A stretch of DNA of 64,000 bases from Colivivens sp963626085 (GCA_963626085.1 CAVFVJ010000031.1:44693-108692), one strand, 5' to 3'. Shown: positions 34,112 to 42,362, counted from the stretch's first letter. Numbers and translations: made by a program. Notes: generated by a model not told the origin, from the sequence alone.

Positions 34112-34378
34112 CTAACAGATTCCATTGATCTCATCAACGATACCATCCACAGCTTTAGACACCTCCTCACGGTACTGTCTGAAGTATGCCTTGGCATTCT
34201 TACGGTCATAATGACTCAACCGCGTGTTGAAGTCGGAATACACCTCTATAATCTTGCCTTGGACACCATGTACCTTCTCTGTGTCCGCATTCTCTTTTAG
34301 TGAAGCAACGACTGTGGCAGTGAACAGGTCACCCATTACCAGTTGCAAACTCTTCTTCAAAAGTCTTCTCTTTGCCAT
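34112..34378 (-). CDS. Small conserved-looking basic protein of unknown function
   Basis: No family was recognised with certainty. The start at 34378 (MAKRRLLKK) gives 88 residues. The upstream in-frame ATG at 34483 is beyond the promoter box and is rejected. The protein has a basic N terminus, a predicted helical region and many charged residues (SHYDRKNAKAYFRQYREEV), and looks like a cytoplasmic helical protein. It is flanked by the divergent pfp promoter and the purF-like promoter and has its own TAACTTTG box at 34420-34427. No signal peptide or membrane segment is visible. Confidence 0.7.
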   Translation of the reverse strand: MAKRRLLKKSLQLVMGDLFTATVVASLKENADTEKVHGVQGKIIEVYSDFNTRLSHYDRKNAKAYFRQYREEVSKAVDGIVDEINGIC

Positions 34379-34419
34379 ATTAATCCAACAATTTAAAGTT
34401 ATACATAAGTTGTGTCCTA

Positions 34420-34427
34420 CAAAGTTA
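34420..34427 (-). promoter_or_regulatory. -7 box for the small conserved gene
   Basis: TAACTTTG on the minus strand, 42 bases before the ATG at 34378. It is divergent from the pfp promoter 44 bases away. Confidence 0.55.
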
Positions 34428-34470
34428 CAAATAAATTCCGGCAGGCAGCAGGTGCCAAAGTTTTTTTCCC

Positions 34471-34478
34471 TATCTTTG
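34471..34478 (+). promoter_or_regulatory. -7 box for pfp
   Basis: TATCTTTG lies 53 bases before the pfp ATG. No clear -33 element was seen. Confidence 0.55.
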
Positions 34479-34530
34479 CGCATAAATTATGGTAGAAAGA
34501 CATTAATCATTCAATTTAAACTATACAAAG

Positions 34531-36168
34531 ATGGAAAAAAGTGCATTGCAAATTGCCCGTGCTGCATACCAGCCGAAATTGCCCAAAGCCCTGCTCGGTC
34601 CAGTGGCTGCCAAGGAAGGTAAGCCTACACAGTCTGTAGGCGACCAAAATGACATCAAGGCTTTGTTCCCCAACACATACGGAATGCCTGTCATTGAGTT
34701 TGAACCGGGAGAGAAGAAAGACTACGCTCCTATCAATGTCGGTGTCATCCTATCAGGTGGACAAGCACCAGGCGGACACAACGTCATCTCAGGTCTGTTC
34801 GACGGCATCAAGTCGCTCAACCCGGCAAGCCGCCTCTACGGCTTTATCCTCGGTCCTGGAGGACTTGTAGACCACAAGTACACTGAGATTACTGCAGAAA
34901 TGATGGATGAATACCGCAATACTGGCGGCTTCGACATCATCGGTTCTGGACGCACAAAGCTCGAAGAGGTAGACCAGTTCGAGAAAGGCATTGAGATTCT
35001 CCGTGAACTCAACATCAAGGCACTGGTCATCATCGGTGGCGACGACTCCAATACCAATGCGTGTGTGCTTGCCGAGTACTATGCAGCAAAGAAATATGGA
35101 GTACAGGTAATCGGTTGCCCGAAGACAATCGATGGCGACCTGAAGAACGAGCAGATTGAGACTTCATTCGGTTTCGACACAGCGTGCAAGACCTACTCAG
35201 AACTTATAGGTAACATCCAGCGCGACTGCAATTCAGCTCGCAAGTACTGGCACTTCATCAAACTGATGGGTCGTTCAGCTTCTCACATCGCCCTTGAGTG
35301 CGCCCTCCAGTGCCAGCCTAACATCTGCCTCGTAAGCGAGGAGGTTGAGGCCAAGGAGATGTCGCTCGACGACGTGGTTACCTACATCGCACAGGCTGTG
35401 GCTGACCGCGCTGCAGAAGGCAACAACTTCGGTACTGTTCTGATTCCAGAAGGACTCATCGAGTTCATCCCTGCCATAAAGAAACTTATCGCACAGCTCA
35501 ACGACGTACTGGCAACTCCGGAAGCACAGAACCTCGGACGCAGCGAGCAGATTGACTTCGTGAAGAACCACATATCCAAGGAAAACCTGGCGGTGTTCAA
35601 CTCACTTCCTACAAGTGTGGCTCGTCAGCTTGCCCTCGACCGCGACCCACACGGAAACGTACAGGTGTCACTCATCGAGACGGAGAAACTGCTCTCCACA
35701 ATGGTTGCAGCCAAACTCGAGCAATGGAAGAAAGAAGGCAAGTATGTCGGCAAGTTCGGCACACAGCACCACTTCTTCGGCTATGAGGGTCGTTGCGCTG
35801 CTCCGTCAAACTACGATGCAGACTACTGCTACTCTCTCGGATACAACGCCTCTCGTCTTATCGCCAACGGCAAGACAGGCTACATGTCTATCGTGAAGAA
35901 CACCACAGCACCTGCTGCCGAGTGGATTGCCGGCGGTGTGCCAATCACCATGATGATGAACATGGAGAAACGTAACGGTAAGATGAAGCCGGTCATCCGC
36001 AAGGCCCTCGTAGAACTCAACGGTGCTCCGTTCAAGTTCTTCGCCTCTCACCGCGACGAGTGGGCTAAGCAGACTGCATATGTCTATCCTGGACCTATCC
36101 AGTACTGGGGACCGACAGAAGTTTGTGACCAACCGACCAAGACTCTTCAATTGGAACAGAACAAGTAA
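34531..36168 (+). CDS. pfp: Pyrophosphate-dependent phosphofructokinase
   Basis: Interconverts fructose 6-phosphate and fructose 1,6-bisphosphate using pyrophosphate. The 545 residues fit the long group II PPi-PFK (plant beta-like) form. Motifs include the substrate loop GVILSGGQAPGGHN, the GGDDSNTNA segment whose second Asp is the PPi-specificity mark (ATP enzymes have Gly there), the catalytic PKTIDGDLKN segment and the MGRSASHIALECALQ helix. The gene starts behind a TATCTTTG box and is followed two bases later by the GH25 gene. PPi-linked glycolysis is usual in Bacteroidales. Confidence 0.95.
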   Translation: MEKSALQIARAAYQPKLPKALLGPVAAKEGKPTQSVGDQNDIKALFPNTYGMPVIEFEPGEKKDYAPINVGVILSGGQAPGGHNVISGLFDGIKSLNPASRLYGFILGPGGLVDHKYTEITAEMMDEYRNTGGFDIIGSGRTKLEEVDQFEKGIEILRELNIKALVIIGGDDSNTNACVLAEYYAAKKYGVQVIGCPKTIDGDLKNEQIETSFGFDTACKTYSELIGNIQRDCNSARKYWHFIKLMGRSASHIALECALQCQPNICLVSEEVEAKEMSLDDVVTYIAQAVADRAAEGNNFGTVLIPEGLIEFIPAIKKLIAQLNDVLATPEAQNLGRSEQIDFVKNHISKENLAVFNSLPTSVARQLALDRDPHGNVQVSLIETEKLLSTMVAAKLEQWKKEGKYVGKFGTQHHFFGYEGRCAAPSNYDADYCYSLGYNASRLIANGKTGYMSIVKNTTAPAAEWIAGGVPITMMMNMEKRNGKMKPVIRKALVELNGAPFKFFASHRDEWAKQTAYVYPGPIQYWGPTEVCDQPTKTLQLEQNK

Positions 36169-36170
36169 AC

Positions 36171-37037
36171 ATGGCTACCAAGGCATCAAAGACTAAGAAA
36201 AGGTCTGTGCCAAGGAGTCATGTGAAAAAGACGACGCACAAGACAAAGGGGAAGAATATGCGCAATTCTTCCCCTTTGCATCGTCTGCCTTATTACGCAC
36301 TTTGGACTCTCGTCCTGGTCATCATAGCTGTATTTGTCTACTTCGGGTGCAGACTGATTATCGACAACTCGTTTGTTATCAAGGCAAAATTCGGAAAGAT
36401 AGTGTACCCAGACGGTGACATACGTGGAATCGACATCAGCCACTACCAACAGGATATCGATTGGGACAAACTGCGCAACGCTGAGATTAATGGAGCCCCA
36501 ATACGTTTCATATTGATAAAAGCCACTGAAGGCACTGACCTTATAGACGAGAACTTCAACGAAAACTTTGCAAAAGCACATAAGAACGGGTTTTTGCGTG
36601 GTGCCTACCATTTCTTCTCGAACAGAAGCAACCCGATAAGTCAGGCAAAACATTTCTGCAAAATCGCACAACTGGAAGACTTTGATATCTTGCCAATACT
36701 CGATGTGGAGAATCTCGGCAATCTCACACCAGCCCAACTGCGTACAAATGTACTCAAATGGATGAATTACGTGGAACACCACTATCGGGTTACACCTATT
36801 TTATACACATCCTATTCATTCCGCGTCAACTACCTCAACACTCCCGAGTTCGACCGCTACCCGTTCTGGATTGCACACTATTACGTTGAGGAACTGCGGT
36901 ACAAAGGCGAATGGAAGATATGGCAGCACTCTGACCTTGGTGTCATTGACGGCATCAAAGGCAATGTGGACATCAATGTGTTCAACGGCACGTATGAGGA
37001 ACTGCTCAAGCTGACCATTGCCGAGAACCACCACTGA
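36171..37037 (+). CDS. GH25-family muramidase-like protein with N-terminal membrane anchor
   Basis: A predicted lysozyme-type glycosidase acting on peptidoglycan. Residues 1-40 are strongly basic (Lys/Arg/Thr-rich), followed by one hydrophobic membrane segment (about 43-62), which suggests an inner-membrane-anchored periplasmic enzyme and not a cleaved signal peptide. The GH25 domain (about 80-280) has the opening DIRGIDISHYQ with the catalytic Asp, KATEGTD with the family Glu, DVENLG on the next strand and the WQHSDLG near the end. The ATG is two bases after the pfp stop, so it is translated in the same unit, though the functions are not obviously linked. Confidence 0.88.
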   Translation: MATKASKTKKRSVPRSHVKKTTHKTKGKNMRNSSPLHRLPYYALWTLVLVIIAVFVYFGCRLIIDNSFVIKAKFGKIVYPDGDIRGIDISHYQQDIDWDKLRNAEINGAPIRFILIKATEGTDLIDENFNENFAKAHKNGFLRGAYHFFSNRSNPISQAKHFCKIAQLEDFDILPILDVENLGNLTPAQLRTNVLKWMNYVEHHYRVTPILYTSYSFRVNYLNTPEFDRYPFWIAHYYVEELRYKGEWKIWQHSDLGVIDGIKGNVDINVFNGTYEELLKLTIAENHH

Positions 37038-37045
37038 TTTCCTTT

Positions 37046-37969
37046 CTACTTGTTTTCTTTCTGCAGGTCTTTGCGGCTCTTGCTTGTCGTCACCAGGTAA
37101 ACGCCACCGAAGATGAGGACTATGGCAATGCCTTTGGTCACGTTGAACGAGTCCATACCCCAGCAAACAGCTGTCACACAAGCCACAATGGGCTGCACGT
37201 AATTGTACATGCCTGCCACTGTAGGACGGAGGTTCTTCTGCCCGACCACAATAAACATGTAACTTATGAATGTTCCGCACACTACTATAAATGCCAGACC
37301 GGCAATGTGCATGGTGTCAAGACCAGCCCAGTCGGTACGTAGAAGGTCGTTGGCTGAGAATGGCAAGGTGATGATGAAGGCATAGGTGAACATCCACTTC
37401 ATGATGGTGAACATGGAATACTTGCTCACGAAGTTCTTGAACTTCACAATATAGAATGCGTAACAGAACTGGGCGAACAGCACCAACAGGTCACCCCACA
37501 CGTATGTGTCTCCCGACGAGGCAGACGACACATGACTGCTGCCAAGAATCAACAGCAACGCTCCGCTTGCTCCAGCAGCAATACCCATTATCTTCTTTCC
37601 GGTAATCGGTTCCTTGAGAATGTACGCAGCCAGCAACATCGCCCACAGAGGCATACTCGTGGTGATTATCGAAGCGTCACCGGGGGAACTGAGACTCACT
37701 CCGAATATGAAACTGCCCTGGTTGAGCACTATGGCGAAGAGGGAAGCGAAGAACAGCGCTACAAGGTCTTTGTGGCTGACGTGCTCTGGTTTCTGAAACA
37801 ATGAGCCCAACCAAAACAACAGCATTGCACCACCGATGCGCATATCGGTCACAACAAATGGTGTGACAGCGCCACCAGCCATTACAAACTTGGACACAGG
37901 CGACATGAGTCCCCACATCACGTTGGCACCCAGCATTGAACAGTGTCCTTTCCAACTAAATCCTTTCAT
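37046..37969 (-). CDS. EamA/DMT-family transporter
   Basis: A 307-residue inner-membrane protein with about ten transmembrane helices in two EamA repeats, as in drug/metabolite exporters of the RhaT/YdcZ class. The start at 37969 (MKGFSWKGH) is preferred over 38023 because the promoter box TAACTTTG at 37996-38003 lies between them. Hydrophobic segments alternate with short loops. GSFIFGVSLSSPGDASII and the Pro in ANVMWGLMSPVSK are typical of the family. The C terminus is basic (SKSRKDLQKENK). It converges with the GH25 gene (8-base gap) and diverges from pepT. The substrate is unknown. Confidence 0.87.
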   Translation of the reverse strand: MKGFSWKGHCSMLGANVMWGLMSPVSKFVMAGGAVTPFVVTDMRIGGAMLLFWLGSLFQKPEHVSHKDLVALFFASLFAIVLNQGSFIFGVSLSSPGDASIITTSMPLWAMLLAAYILKEPITGKKIMGIAAGASGALLLILGSSHVSSASSGDTYVWGDLLVLFAQFCYAFYIVKFKNFVSKYSMFTIMKWMFTYAFIITLPFSANDLLRTDWAGLDTMHIAGLAFIVVCGTFISYMFIVVGQKNLRPTVAGMYNYVQPIVACVTAVCWGMDSFNVTKGIAIVLIFGGVYLVTTSKSRKDLQKENK

Positions 37970-37995
37970 CTTGTACGACTTTATAAAACTGGGTG

Positions 37996-38003
37996 CAAAG
38001 TTA
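37996..38003 (-). promoter_or_regulatory. -7 box for the EamA transporter
   Basis: TAACTTTG on the minus strand 27 bases before the chosen ATG. It decides the start site at 37969. Confidence 0.6.
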
Positions 38004-38045
38004 CGAATTAAATGACAACACACCGGTGGTTATAGATTTTATTTG

Positions 38046-38053
38046 TAAATTTG
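38046..38053 (+). promoter_or_regulatory. -7 box for pepT
   Basis: TAAATTTG 26 bases before the pepT ATG, divergent from the EamA promoter. Confidence 0.6.
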
Positions 38054-38078
38054 TGGCAATATAAAAAATCGACAGAAT

Positions 38079-39296
38079 ATGGATATAAAAGAACGGTTCT
38101 TGGGTTATGTTGCGTTTGACACACAATCCAACGAGGAAAATGAAGGATGCCCAAGTACGGACAAACAACTTGTTTTCGCTGAATATCTGAGAAATGAACT
38201 TAAAGCAGAGGGACTGACCGATGTGGAACTCGATGACCATGGATACGTCTATGCCACCCTACCAGCCAACACAGACAAGGACATACCTGTAATTGGTTTC
38301 ATCTCACACTACGACACCAGTCCTGACTGCTCTGGCAAAGAGATACGTCCGCGCATTGTACACAACTACGATGGAGGAGACATTATACTAAGCGAAGGCA
38401 TTGTCAGTTCACCAGATAGATTCCCCGAACTGTTGGCACACAAAGGCGAGGACTTGATAGTGACCGACGGCCACACACTGCTGGGGGCTGATGACAAGGC
38501 TGGGATTGCAGAGATTGTACAAGCCATGGTCTACCTCATGCAACATCCCGAAATAAAGCACGGCAAGATACGCGTGGGATTCAATCCTGACGAAGAGATT
38601 GGAAGAGGTGCCGCCCTTTTCAATGTCGACAAGTTCGGATGCCAGTTCGCCTACACTATGGACGGTGGAGAAGTAGGAGAGTTGGAATTTGAGAACTTCA
38701 ACGCTGCATCAGCAAAAATCAAAATCAACGGATGCTCCGTGCATCCAGGATATGCCAAAGGCAAGATGATCAACGCAGCCCGTGTGGCGACTGAACTGAT
38801 TGGAATGCTTCCACAGGACGAAACACCTGAGACCACTGAAGGCTATGAGGGATTCTATCACCTTACCGACATCAAAGGCAACTGTGAACGGGCAAGCGTA
38901 TCCATAATAATACGAGACCACAACCGCAGGAAGTTCGAGGCAAGAAAGGAACGCATTGAGGAGATTGTGGCAGTCATCAATGCAAAGTACGGAAAGGACG
39001 TGGCTGAACTGTCTCTCCACGACCAGTACTACAACATGCGCGAGAAGATTGAACCAATGATGTACATCATCGAGACTGCACAACAAGCAATGAAAGAGGC
39101 TGGTATCACACCACACATACAACCAATACGTGGCGGAACTGACGGTGCACAACTCTCGTTTAAGGGTCTCCCCTGCCCCAACATCTTTGCCGGAGGCATC
39201 AATTTCCACGGTCCATACGAGTTCTGTCCCGTACAGTCGCTCGAAAAGGGAATGACTACGATTGTGAACATCTGCAAGATTGTTGCTGACAGATAA
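38079..39296 (+). CDS. pepT: Peptidase T (tripeptide aminopeptidase)
   Basis: A cytoplasmic M20B metallopeptidase that removes the N-terminal residue of tripeptides. The 405 residues have the zinc-ligand regions ISHYDTSPD, the bridging Asp in LGADDKAG, the Glu pair in FNPDEEIGRG, the Asp in MDGGEVGELE and a late His in GGINFHGPYEF. A dimerisation domain occupies about 205-310 (CSVHPGYAKG). It converges with the amtB terminator, which sits right at its stop. Confidence 0.95.
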   Translation: MDIKERFLGYVAFDTQSNEENEGCPSTDKQLVFAEYLRNELKAEGLTDVELDDHGYVYATLPANTDKDIPVIGFISHYDTSPDCSGKEIRPRIVHNYDGGDIILSEGIVSSPDRFPELLAHKGEDLIVTDGHTLLGADDKAGIAEIVQAMVYLMQHPEIKHGKIRVGFNPDEEIGRGAALFNVDKFGCQFAYTMDGGEVGELEFENFNAASAKIKINGCSVHPGYAKGKMINAARVATELIGMLPQDETPETTEGYEGFYHLTDIKGNCERASVSIIIRDHNRRKFEARKERIEEIVAVINAKYGKDVAELSLHDQYYNMREKIEPMMYIIETAQQAMKEAGITPHIQPIRGGTDGAQLSFKGLPCPNIFAGGINFHGPYEFCPVQSLEKGMTTIVNICKIVADR

Positions 39297-39332
39297 AAAA
39301 ATGGTGGTACTAATCTCGCGACCTGTACCACC
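39295..39332 (-). terminator. Terminator of the porin-glnK-amtB operon
   Basis: On the minus strand an 8-bp stem (39325-39332 with 39303-39310) is followed by A and a run of seven T residues (39301-39295). It lies 60 bases after the amtB stop and abuts the convergent pepT stop. Confidence 0.85.
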
Positions 39333-39392
39333 TTACAACAAAATGTTATATATAGACTCTGTATATAAATAAAATTATGAGTTCTTCGTTTA

Positions 39393-40619
39393 TCAGTTGT
39401 TGTACGCTGTCTCTCCGTGCTCGTAGATATCGAGACCTTCTTCTTCTACACGTGCTGACACTCTGATGCCAAACAGTTTCTTAAGAGTCCAGAAGAGCAG
39501 GTAACCGAGTCCGAATGACCATGCACAAACACACAAGACTCCGAGTGTCTCCACACCGAGGAAGCTCCAGCCACCGCCGTAGAACAGACCACCGTCAACT
39601 GCGAACACACCGGTGAGGATTGTTCCAAGAACTCCACATACACCGTGTACAGAAACAGCACCTACTGGGTCATCAATCTTCAGCACCTTCTCGAAGAGTG
39701 CTACAGCACCGACCATTGCGGCTCCGCAAACAACACCGATTATTGCACTTCCGCCCAATGACACAACGTCGCAACCGGCAGTGATACCTACAAGTCCGGC
39801 AAGGATACCGTTACATACGAGAGAGAGGGACGGCTTGCCATAGACGAACCAAGTGAGGAACATTGCTGACAGACCTGCTGTAGCGGCTGCCATGTTGGTT
39901 GTACACATAACGTGTGAGATGGCGCGTGCGTTCTCCACACCTTCAGCTCCGAGTTGTGAACCAGGGTTGAATCCGAACCATCCGAACCAAAGGATGAACA
40001 CACCAAGGACTCCGTATGTAAGGTTGTGGCCTGGGATTGCCACTGACTTGCCACTCTTAGTGTACTTGCCGATACGGGGACCAAGGAGCATGGCACCAGC
40101 CAGACCGATGAAACCACCACAAGAGTGAACCACTGTAGAACCGGCAAAGTCATGGAAACCAAGTTCGCTCAACCAGCCTCCGCCCCAGATCCAGTGACCT
40201 TCAATCGGGTAAATGATTACTGATACTACTATTGAGAATATAACGTACATAGAGAACTTGGTACGCTCTGCCATTGCACCTGACACGATGGTTGCTGCTG
40301 TGGCGCAGAATACTGTTTGGAACATCAAGGTACAAGCCCTCGGGATGTTTGTGTCAGGATAGAAAGAGAAGTCAAAAAGATGAAGCTCACCAATGAATCC
40401 GTTACCAGCTCCGTGCATCAGACCGAAACCGATGAACCAGAAGAGGACTGTTCCTATGATGTAGTCCACGAAGTTCTTCATCAAGATGTTGGCAGTGTTC
40501 TTTGACCGGGTGAAACCAGCCTCGACAAGTGCGAAACCTGGTTGCATGAAGAACACCAGCATCGCTGCTATCAATACCCACGCGGTATCAAGACCGCTTA
40601 TTGTTACTATATCTTCCAT
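39393..40619 (-). CDS. amtB: Ammonium transporter
   Basis: Inner-membrane ammonium channel of the Amt/Rh family. The 408 residues form about eleven transmembrane helices starting directly without a cleaved signal peptide. The twin pore His residues are in STVVHSCGGFIG and SVSVHGVCGV, and the family signature region FGGFGFNPGSQLG is present. It is the last gene of porin-glnK-amtB. GlnK and AmtB form the standard pair in which PII blocks the channel when nitrogen is plentiful. A 119-base gap with a hairpin separates glnK and amtB. Confidence 0.96.
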   Translation of the reverse strand: MEDIVTISGLDTAWVLIAAMLVFFMQPGFALVEAGFTRSKNTANILMKNFVDYIIGTVLFWFIGFGLMHGAGNGFIGELHLFDFSFYPDTNIPRACTLMFQTVFCATAATIVSGAMAERTKFSMYVIFSIVVSVIIYPIEGHWIWGGGWLSELGFHDFAGSTVVHSCGGFIGLAGAMLLGPRIGKYTKSGKSVAIPGHNLTYGVLGVFILWFGWFGFNPGSQLGAEGVENARAISHVMCTTNMAAATAGLSAMFLTWFVYGKPSLSLVCNGILAGLVGITAGCDVVSLGGSAIIGVVCGAAMVGAVALFEKVLKIDDPVGAVSVHGVCGVLGTILTGVFAVDGGLFYGGGWSFLGVETLGVLCVCAWSFGLGYLLFWTLKKLFGIRVSARVEEEGLDIYEHGETAYNN

Positions 40620-40636
40620 AAAATGTGATTTTTAGG

Positions 40637-40676
40637 GTTCTCTACGCCTGTCCATAGCGGAAGGCACACTGAGAAC
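40637..40676 (-). other. Hairpin between glnK and amtB
   Basis: On the minus strand GTTCTC (40671-40676) pairs with GAGAAC (40637-40642), with an inner GCCT/AGGC stem. It is not followed by a T run, so it is more likely an RNA stability or translation-control element than a terminator. Confidence 0.45.
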
Positions 40677-40738
40677 ATGATTTGTGTTGTGTGTTTGTGA
40701 TTTGTTGTACTATCGTGTAAGTATGGCAGTCATGCCGC

Positions 40739-41086
40739 TTATTTCCTGTCAGCGAGGACAGTATCACCATGTTCACCTGTACGGATGGAGTAAGTGTCCT
40801 CTACATTGCTGACGAACACTCGTCCGTCTCCCACCTCACCTGTGTGGGCTGTGCTCATGATAGCGTCGATGGCTGGCTGTACGAACTGGTCACGGCAAAC
40901 GATCTTGATCTCAATGCGTGCAATAATCTCAGTGCTGTACATAACCCCACGGTAGATTCTGTCTTCACGGTCATGCCCTACGGCGTGCACCTCAGAGTAA
41001 GAGAACCAGTTGATGTCAGCTGCGAGCAACGCTTCCTTGACATCCTCGAACTTCGTCTTACGAATGATTGCTTCAATCTTTTTCAT
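40739..41086 (-). CDS. glnK: Nitrogen regulatory protein PII (GlnK type)
   Basis: A 115-residue PII signal protein that senses 2-oxoglutarate and ATP/ADP and controls AmtB. It begins MKKIEAIIRKTKFEDVKEAL, a canonical PII start. The T-loop contains YRGVMY with the Tyr equivalent to Tyr51, the site of uridylylation in proteobacteria, but the T-loop region around it (DREDRIYRGVMYSTEI) is diverged. The B-loop TAHTGEVGDGRVFV and the C-terminal SIRTGEHGD are intact. It lies between the TorF-like porin gene and amtB. Whether the Tyr is modified in this organism is not known from the sequence. Confidence 0.95.
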   Translation of the reverse strand: MKKIEAIIRKTKFEDVKEALLAADINWFSYSEVHAVGHDREDRIYRGVMYSTEIIARIEIKIVCRDQFVQPAIDAIMSTAHTGEVGDGRVFVSNVEDTYSIRTGEHGDTVLADRK

Positions 41087-41159
41087 TGTGTCTTGATTTG
41101 TGTTTATAAATAATGAGTGTTTATTTGTGTACTACTGGTTTATAGTGGATTCATACGGT

Positions 41160-41879
41160 TCAGAATGAAATACCTGCTGTCAGATATATCTTCGATGCAC
41201 TTGGGTTGGCTGTTATTGAGGCGAAAAGAGGGAGTGAAAAAGTAGGAGAGATCGTGATTGATTTAGTTCCTTTTAAAGTAAGGTTTGTTACAGCTAATCC
41301 TGATGCGTCTGCATAATAAGTGGTTTTCCATGGAACAATGCCTGCGGTGAAACTCATGTCTATTCCACCAAGAGTGAAGGGTGCAGTTGCTTCGAAATAA
41401 GAGGAGTACGCTCTGTCACCGTCACTCAACCCATCGGCTCCTGCAAAGTTGGTGTTCCACAGGACTGACACCTTTCCGAAGTCGTACCCCACGAACGCCT
41501 CAAAGACATGTGCTGTCTTATGCGACTCATACATAAAATATTTCAAATCAGCGTAGTCTGTTCCAGGAGCGATACAGAAATAGTCTGTGACACCAACAGA
41601 GAATCCTCCTGTAGAATATCCGAGGGTCAAGTCGAATTCCTTTGTATCCTTATGGTCTGTCAATCCATAAGAGCCCCACGCTGACAGGCTCAGTCCCTTG
41701 TAGCTGACACCCAGTGACGGTTGGATAGCCGCCCCACCCAGGTCTTGTCCTCTCCAAACATAAGAACTTACCAAGTCTGCACCCGCTGACACTTCGACCT
41801 TGTCTTGTGCTTCAGCCACTGTCGCCACTGACATCATTGCGGCTGCACATGCTACGGTTTCAATTAGTTTTGTCTTCAT
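41160..41879 (-). CDS. TorF-family putative porin/outer-membrane beta-barrel
   Basis: A 239-residue exported protein with a signal peptide (about 1-24, ending AEA-QD) and alternating aromatic/polar strands that end in a C-terminal Phe, as expected for an outer-membrane beta-barrel. The opening VSAGADLVSSYVWRGQDLGG matches the TorF/Gcw_chp family, whose members are putative porins of unknown substrate. It is first in the operon with glnK and amtB, 73 bases upstream of glnK, so it plausibly admits ammonium or another small nitrogen compound to the periplasm. This is an inference from context. It is preceded by the Asn/Gln-rich leader at 42012-42137 and a hairpin at 41955-41982. Confidence 0.85.
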   Translation of the reverse strand: MKTKLIETVACAAAMMSVATVAEAQDKVEVSAGADLVSSYVWRGQDLGGAAIQPSLGVSYKGLSLSAWGSYGLTDHKDTKEFDLTLGYSTGGFSVGVTDYFCIAPGTDYADLKYFMYESHKTAHVFEAFVGYDFGKVSVLWNTNFAGADGLSDGDRAYSSYFEATAPFTLGGIDMSFTAGIVPWKTTYYADASGLAVTNLTLKGTKSITISPTFSLPLFASITANPSASKIYLTAGISF

Positions 41880-41954
41880 TTTACTTTGTGTTTGTGTTGT
41901 TAATAACTAAAATTAATTGTGTTTGTGTTGTTTGTGTTGTGTTCCTAAACGAGT

Positions 41955-41982
41955 GAAGGCTGATTCCTAAGAACCAGCCTTC
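41955..41982 (-). terminator. Attenuator-like hairpin between the Asn/Gln-rich leader and the porin gene
   Basis: On the minus strand a 12-bp stem (41971-41982 with 41955-41966, one G-U pair) closed by UUAG. No T run follows (ACTCGTTTAGG), so it is weaker as an intrinsic terminator than its asnB counterpart. The sequence CTGGTTCT in its 5' arm is shared with the asnB attenuator and is fully complementary to AGAACCAG in the leader coding region (42072-42079). ACCAGTC near the leader end (42026-42032) can also pair with the arm. Confidence 0.65.
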
Positions 41983-42011
41983 CTTATATCATCAATCAAT
42001 GTCCGTCTTAC

Positions 42012-42137
42012 TTAAATATTCATCCGACTGGTAGATTCATACAACGAACAATTGAGAACCTGATTATTATTCTGGTTCTGCTGATTCTGCTGATTATTAT
42101 TCAGAGAAACGTTGTTGTATGTCGCAATCTTAATCAT
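42012..42137 (-). CDS. Asn/Gln-rich leader peptide of the porin-glnK-amtB operon
   Basis: A 41-residue ORF with 12 Asn and 6 Gln, mostly between residues 13 and 26, ending STSRMNI. It begins 28 bases after a TACCTTTG box at 42165-42172 and is followed 30 bases later by the hairpin at 41955-41982. The C-terminal Thr-Ser-Arg-Met and a 17-base block (42063-42079) match the asnB leader exactly. It has no signal peptide and no membrane segment. The inferred function is as a sensor of Asn/Gln or of their charged tRNAs by ribosome pausing. It is most unlikely to be a structural protein. Confidence 0.78.
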   Translation of the reverse strand: MIKIATYNNVSLNNNQQNQQNQNNNQVLNCSLYESTSRMNI

Positions 42138-42164
42138 TTTACCTTTTGCTTTCTAAATCCAGTG

Positions 42165-42172
42165 CAAAGGTA
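42165..42172 (-). promoter_or_regulatory. -7 box for the porin-glnK-amtB leader
   Basis: TACCTTTG on the minus strand upstream of the leader ATG at 42137. No good -33 element was found at 19-21 bases. Confidence 0.6.
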
Positions 42173-42331
42173 GAGAGTTTTCCAAAACTGGGAATGACAT
42201 TTAAACAATTATTTTCGAGTCGGCACCGTATTCTTGCCTTCAGTCAAGAATCCCACGTTTACCTATTGGATTTTCAAGTTAATTTTTTCGTAACTATTCA
42301 TTTCGATGGTCTGTATTCCAGATATTATTCG

Positions 42332-42339
42332 TAATTTTG
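42332..42339 (+). promoter_or_regulatory. -7 box for pyrF
   Basis: TAATTTTG 24 bases before the pyrF ATG, divergent from the nitrogen operon leader. Confidence 0.55.
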
Positions 42340-42362
42340 CAGCTACAAACCAATAAGCTATC

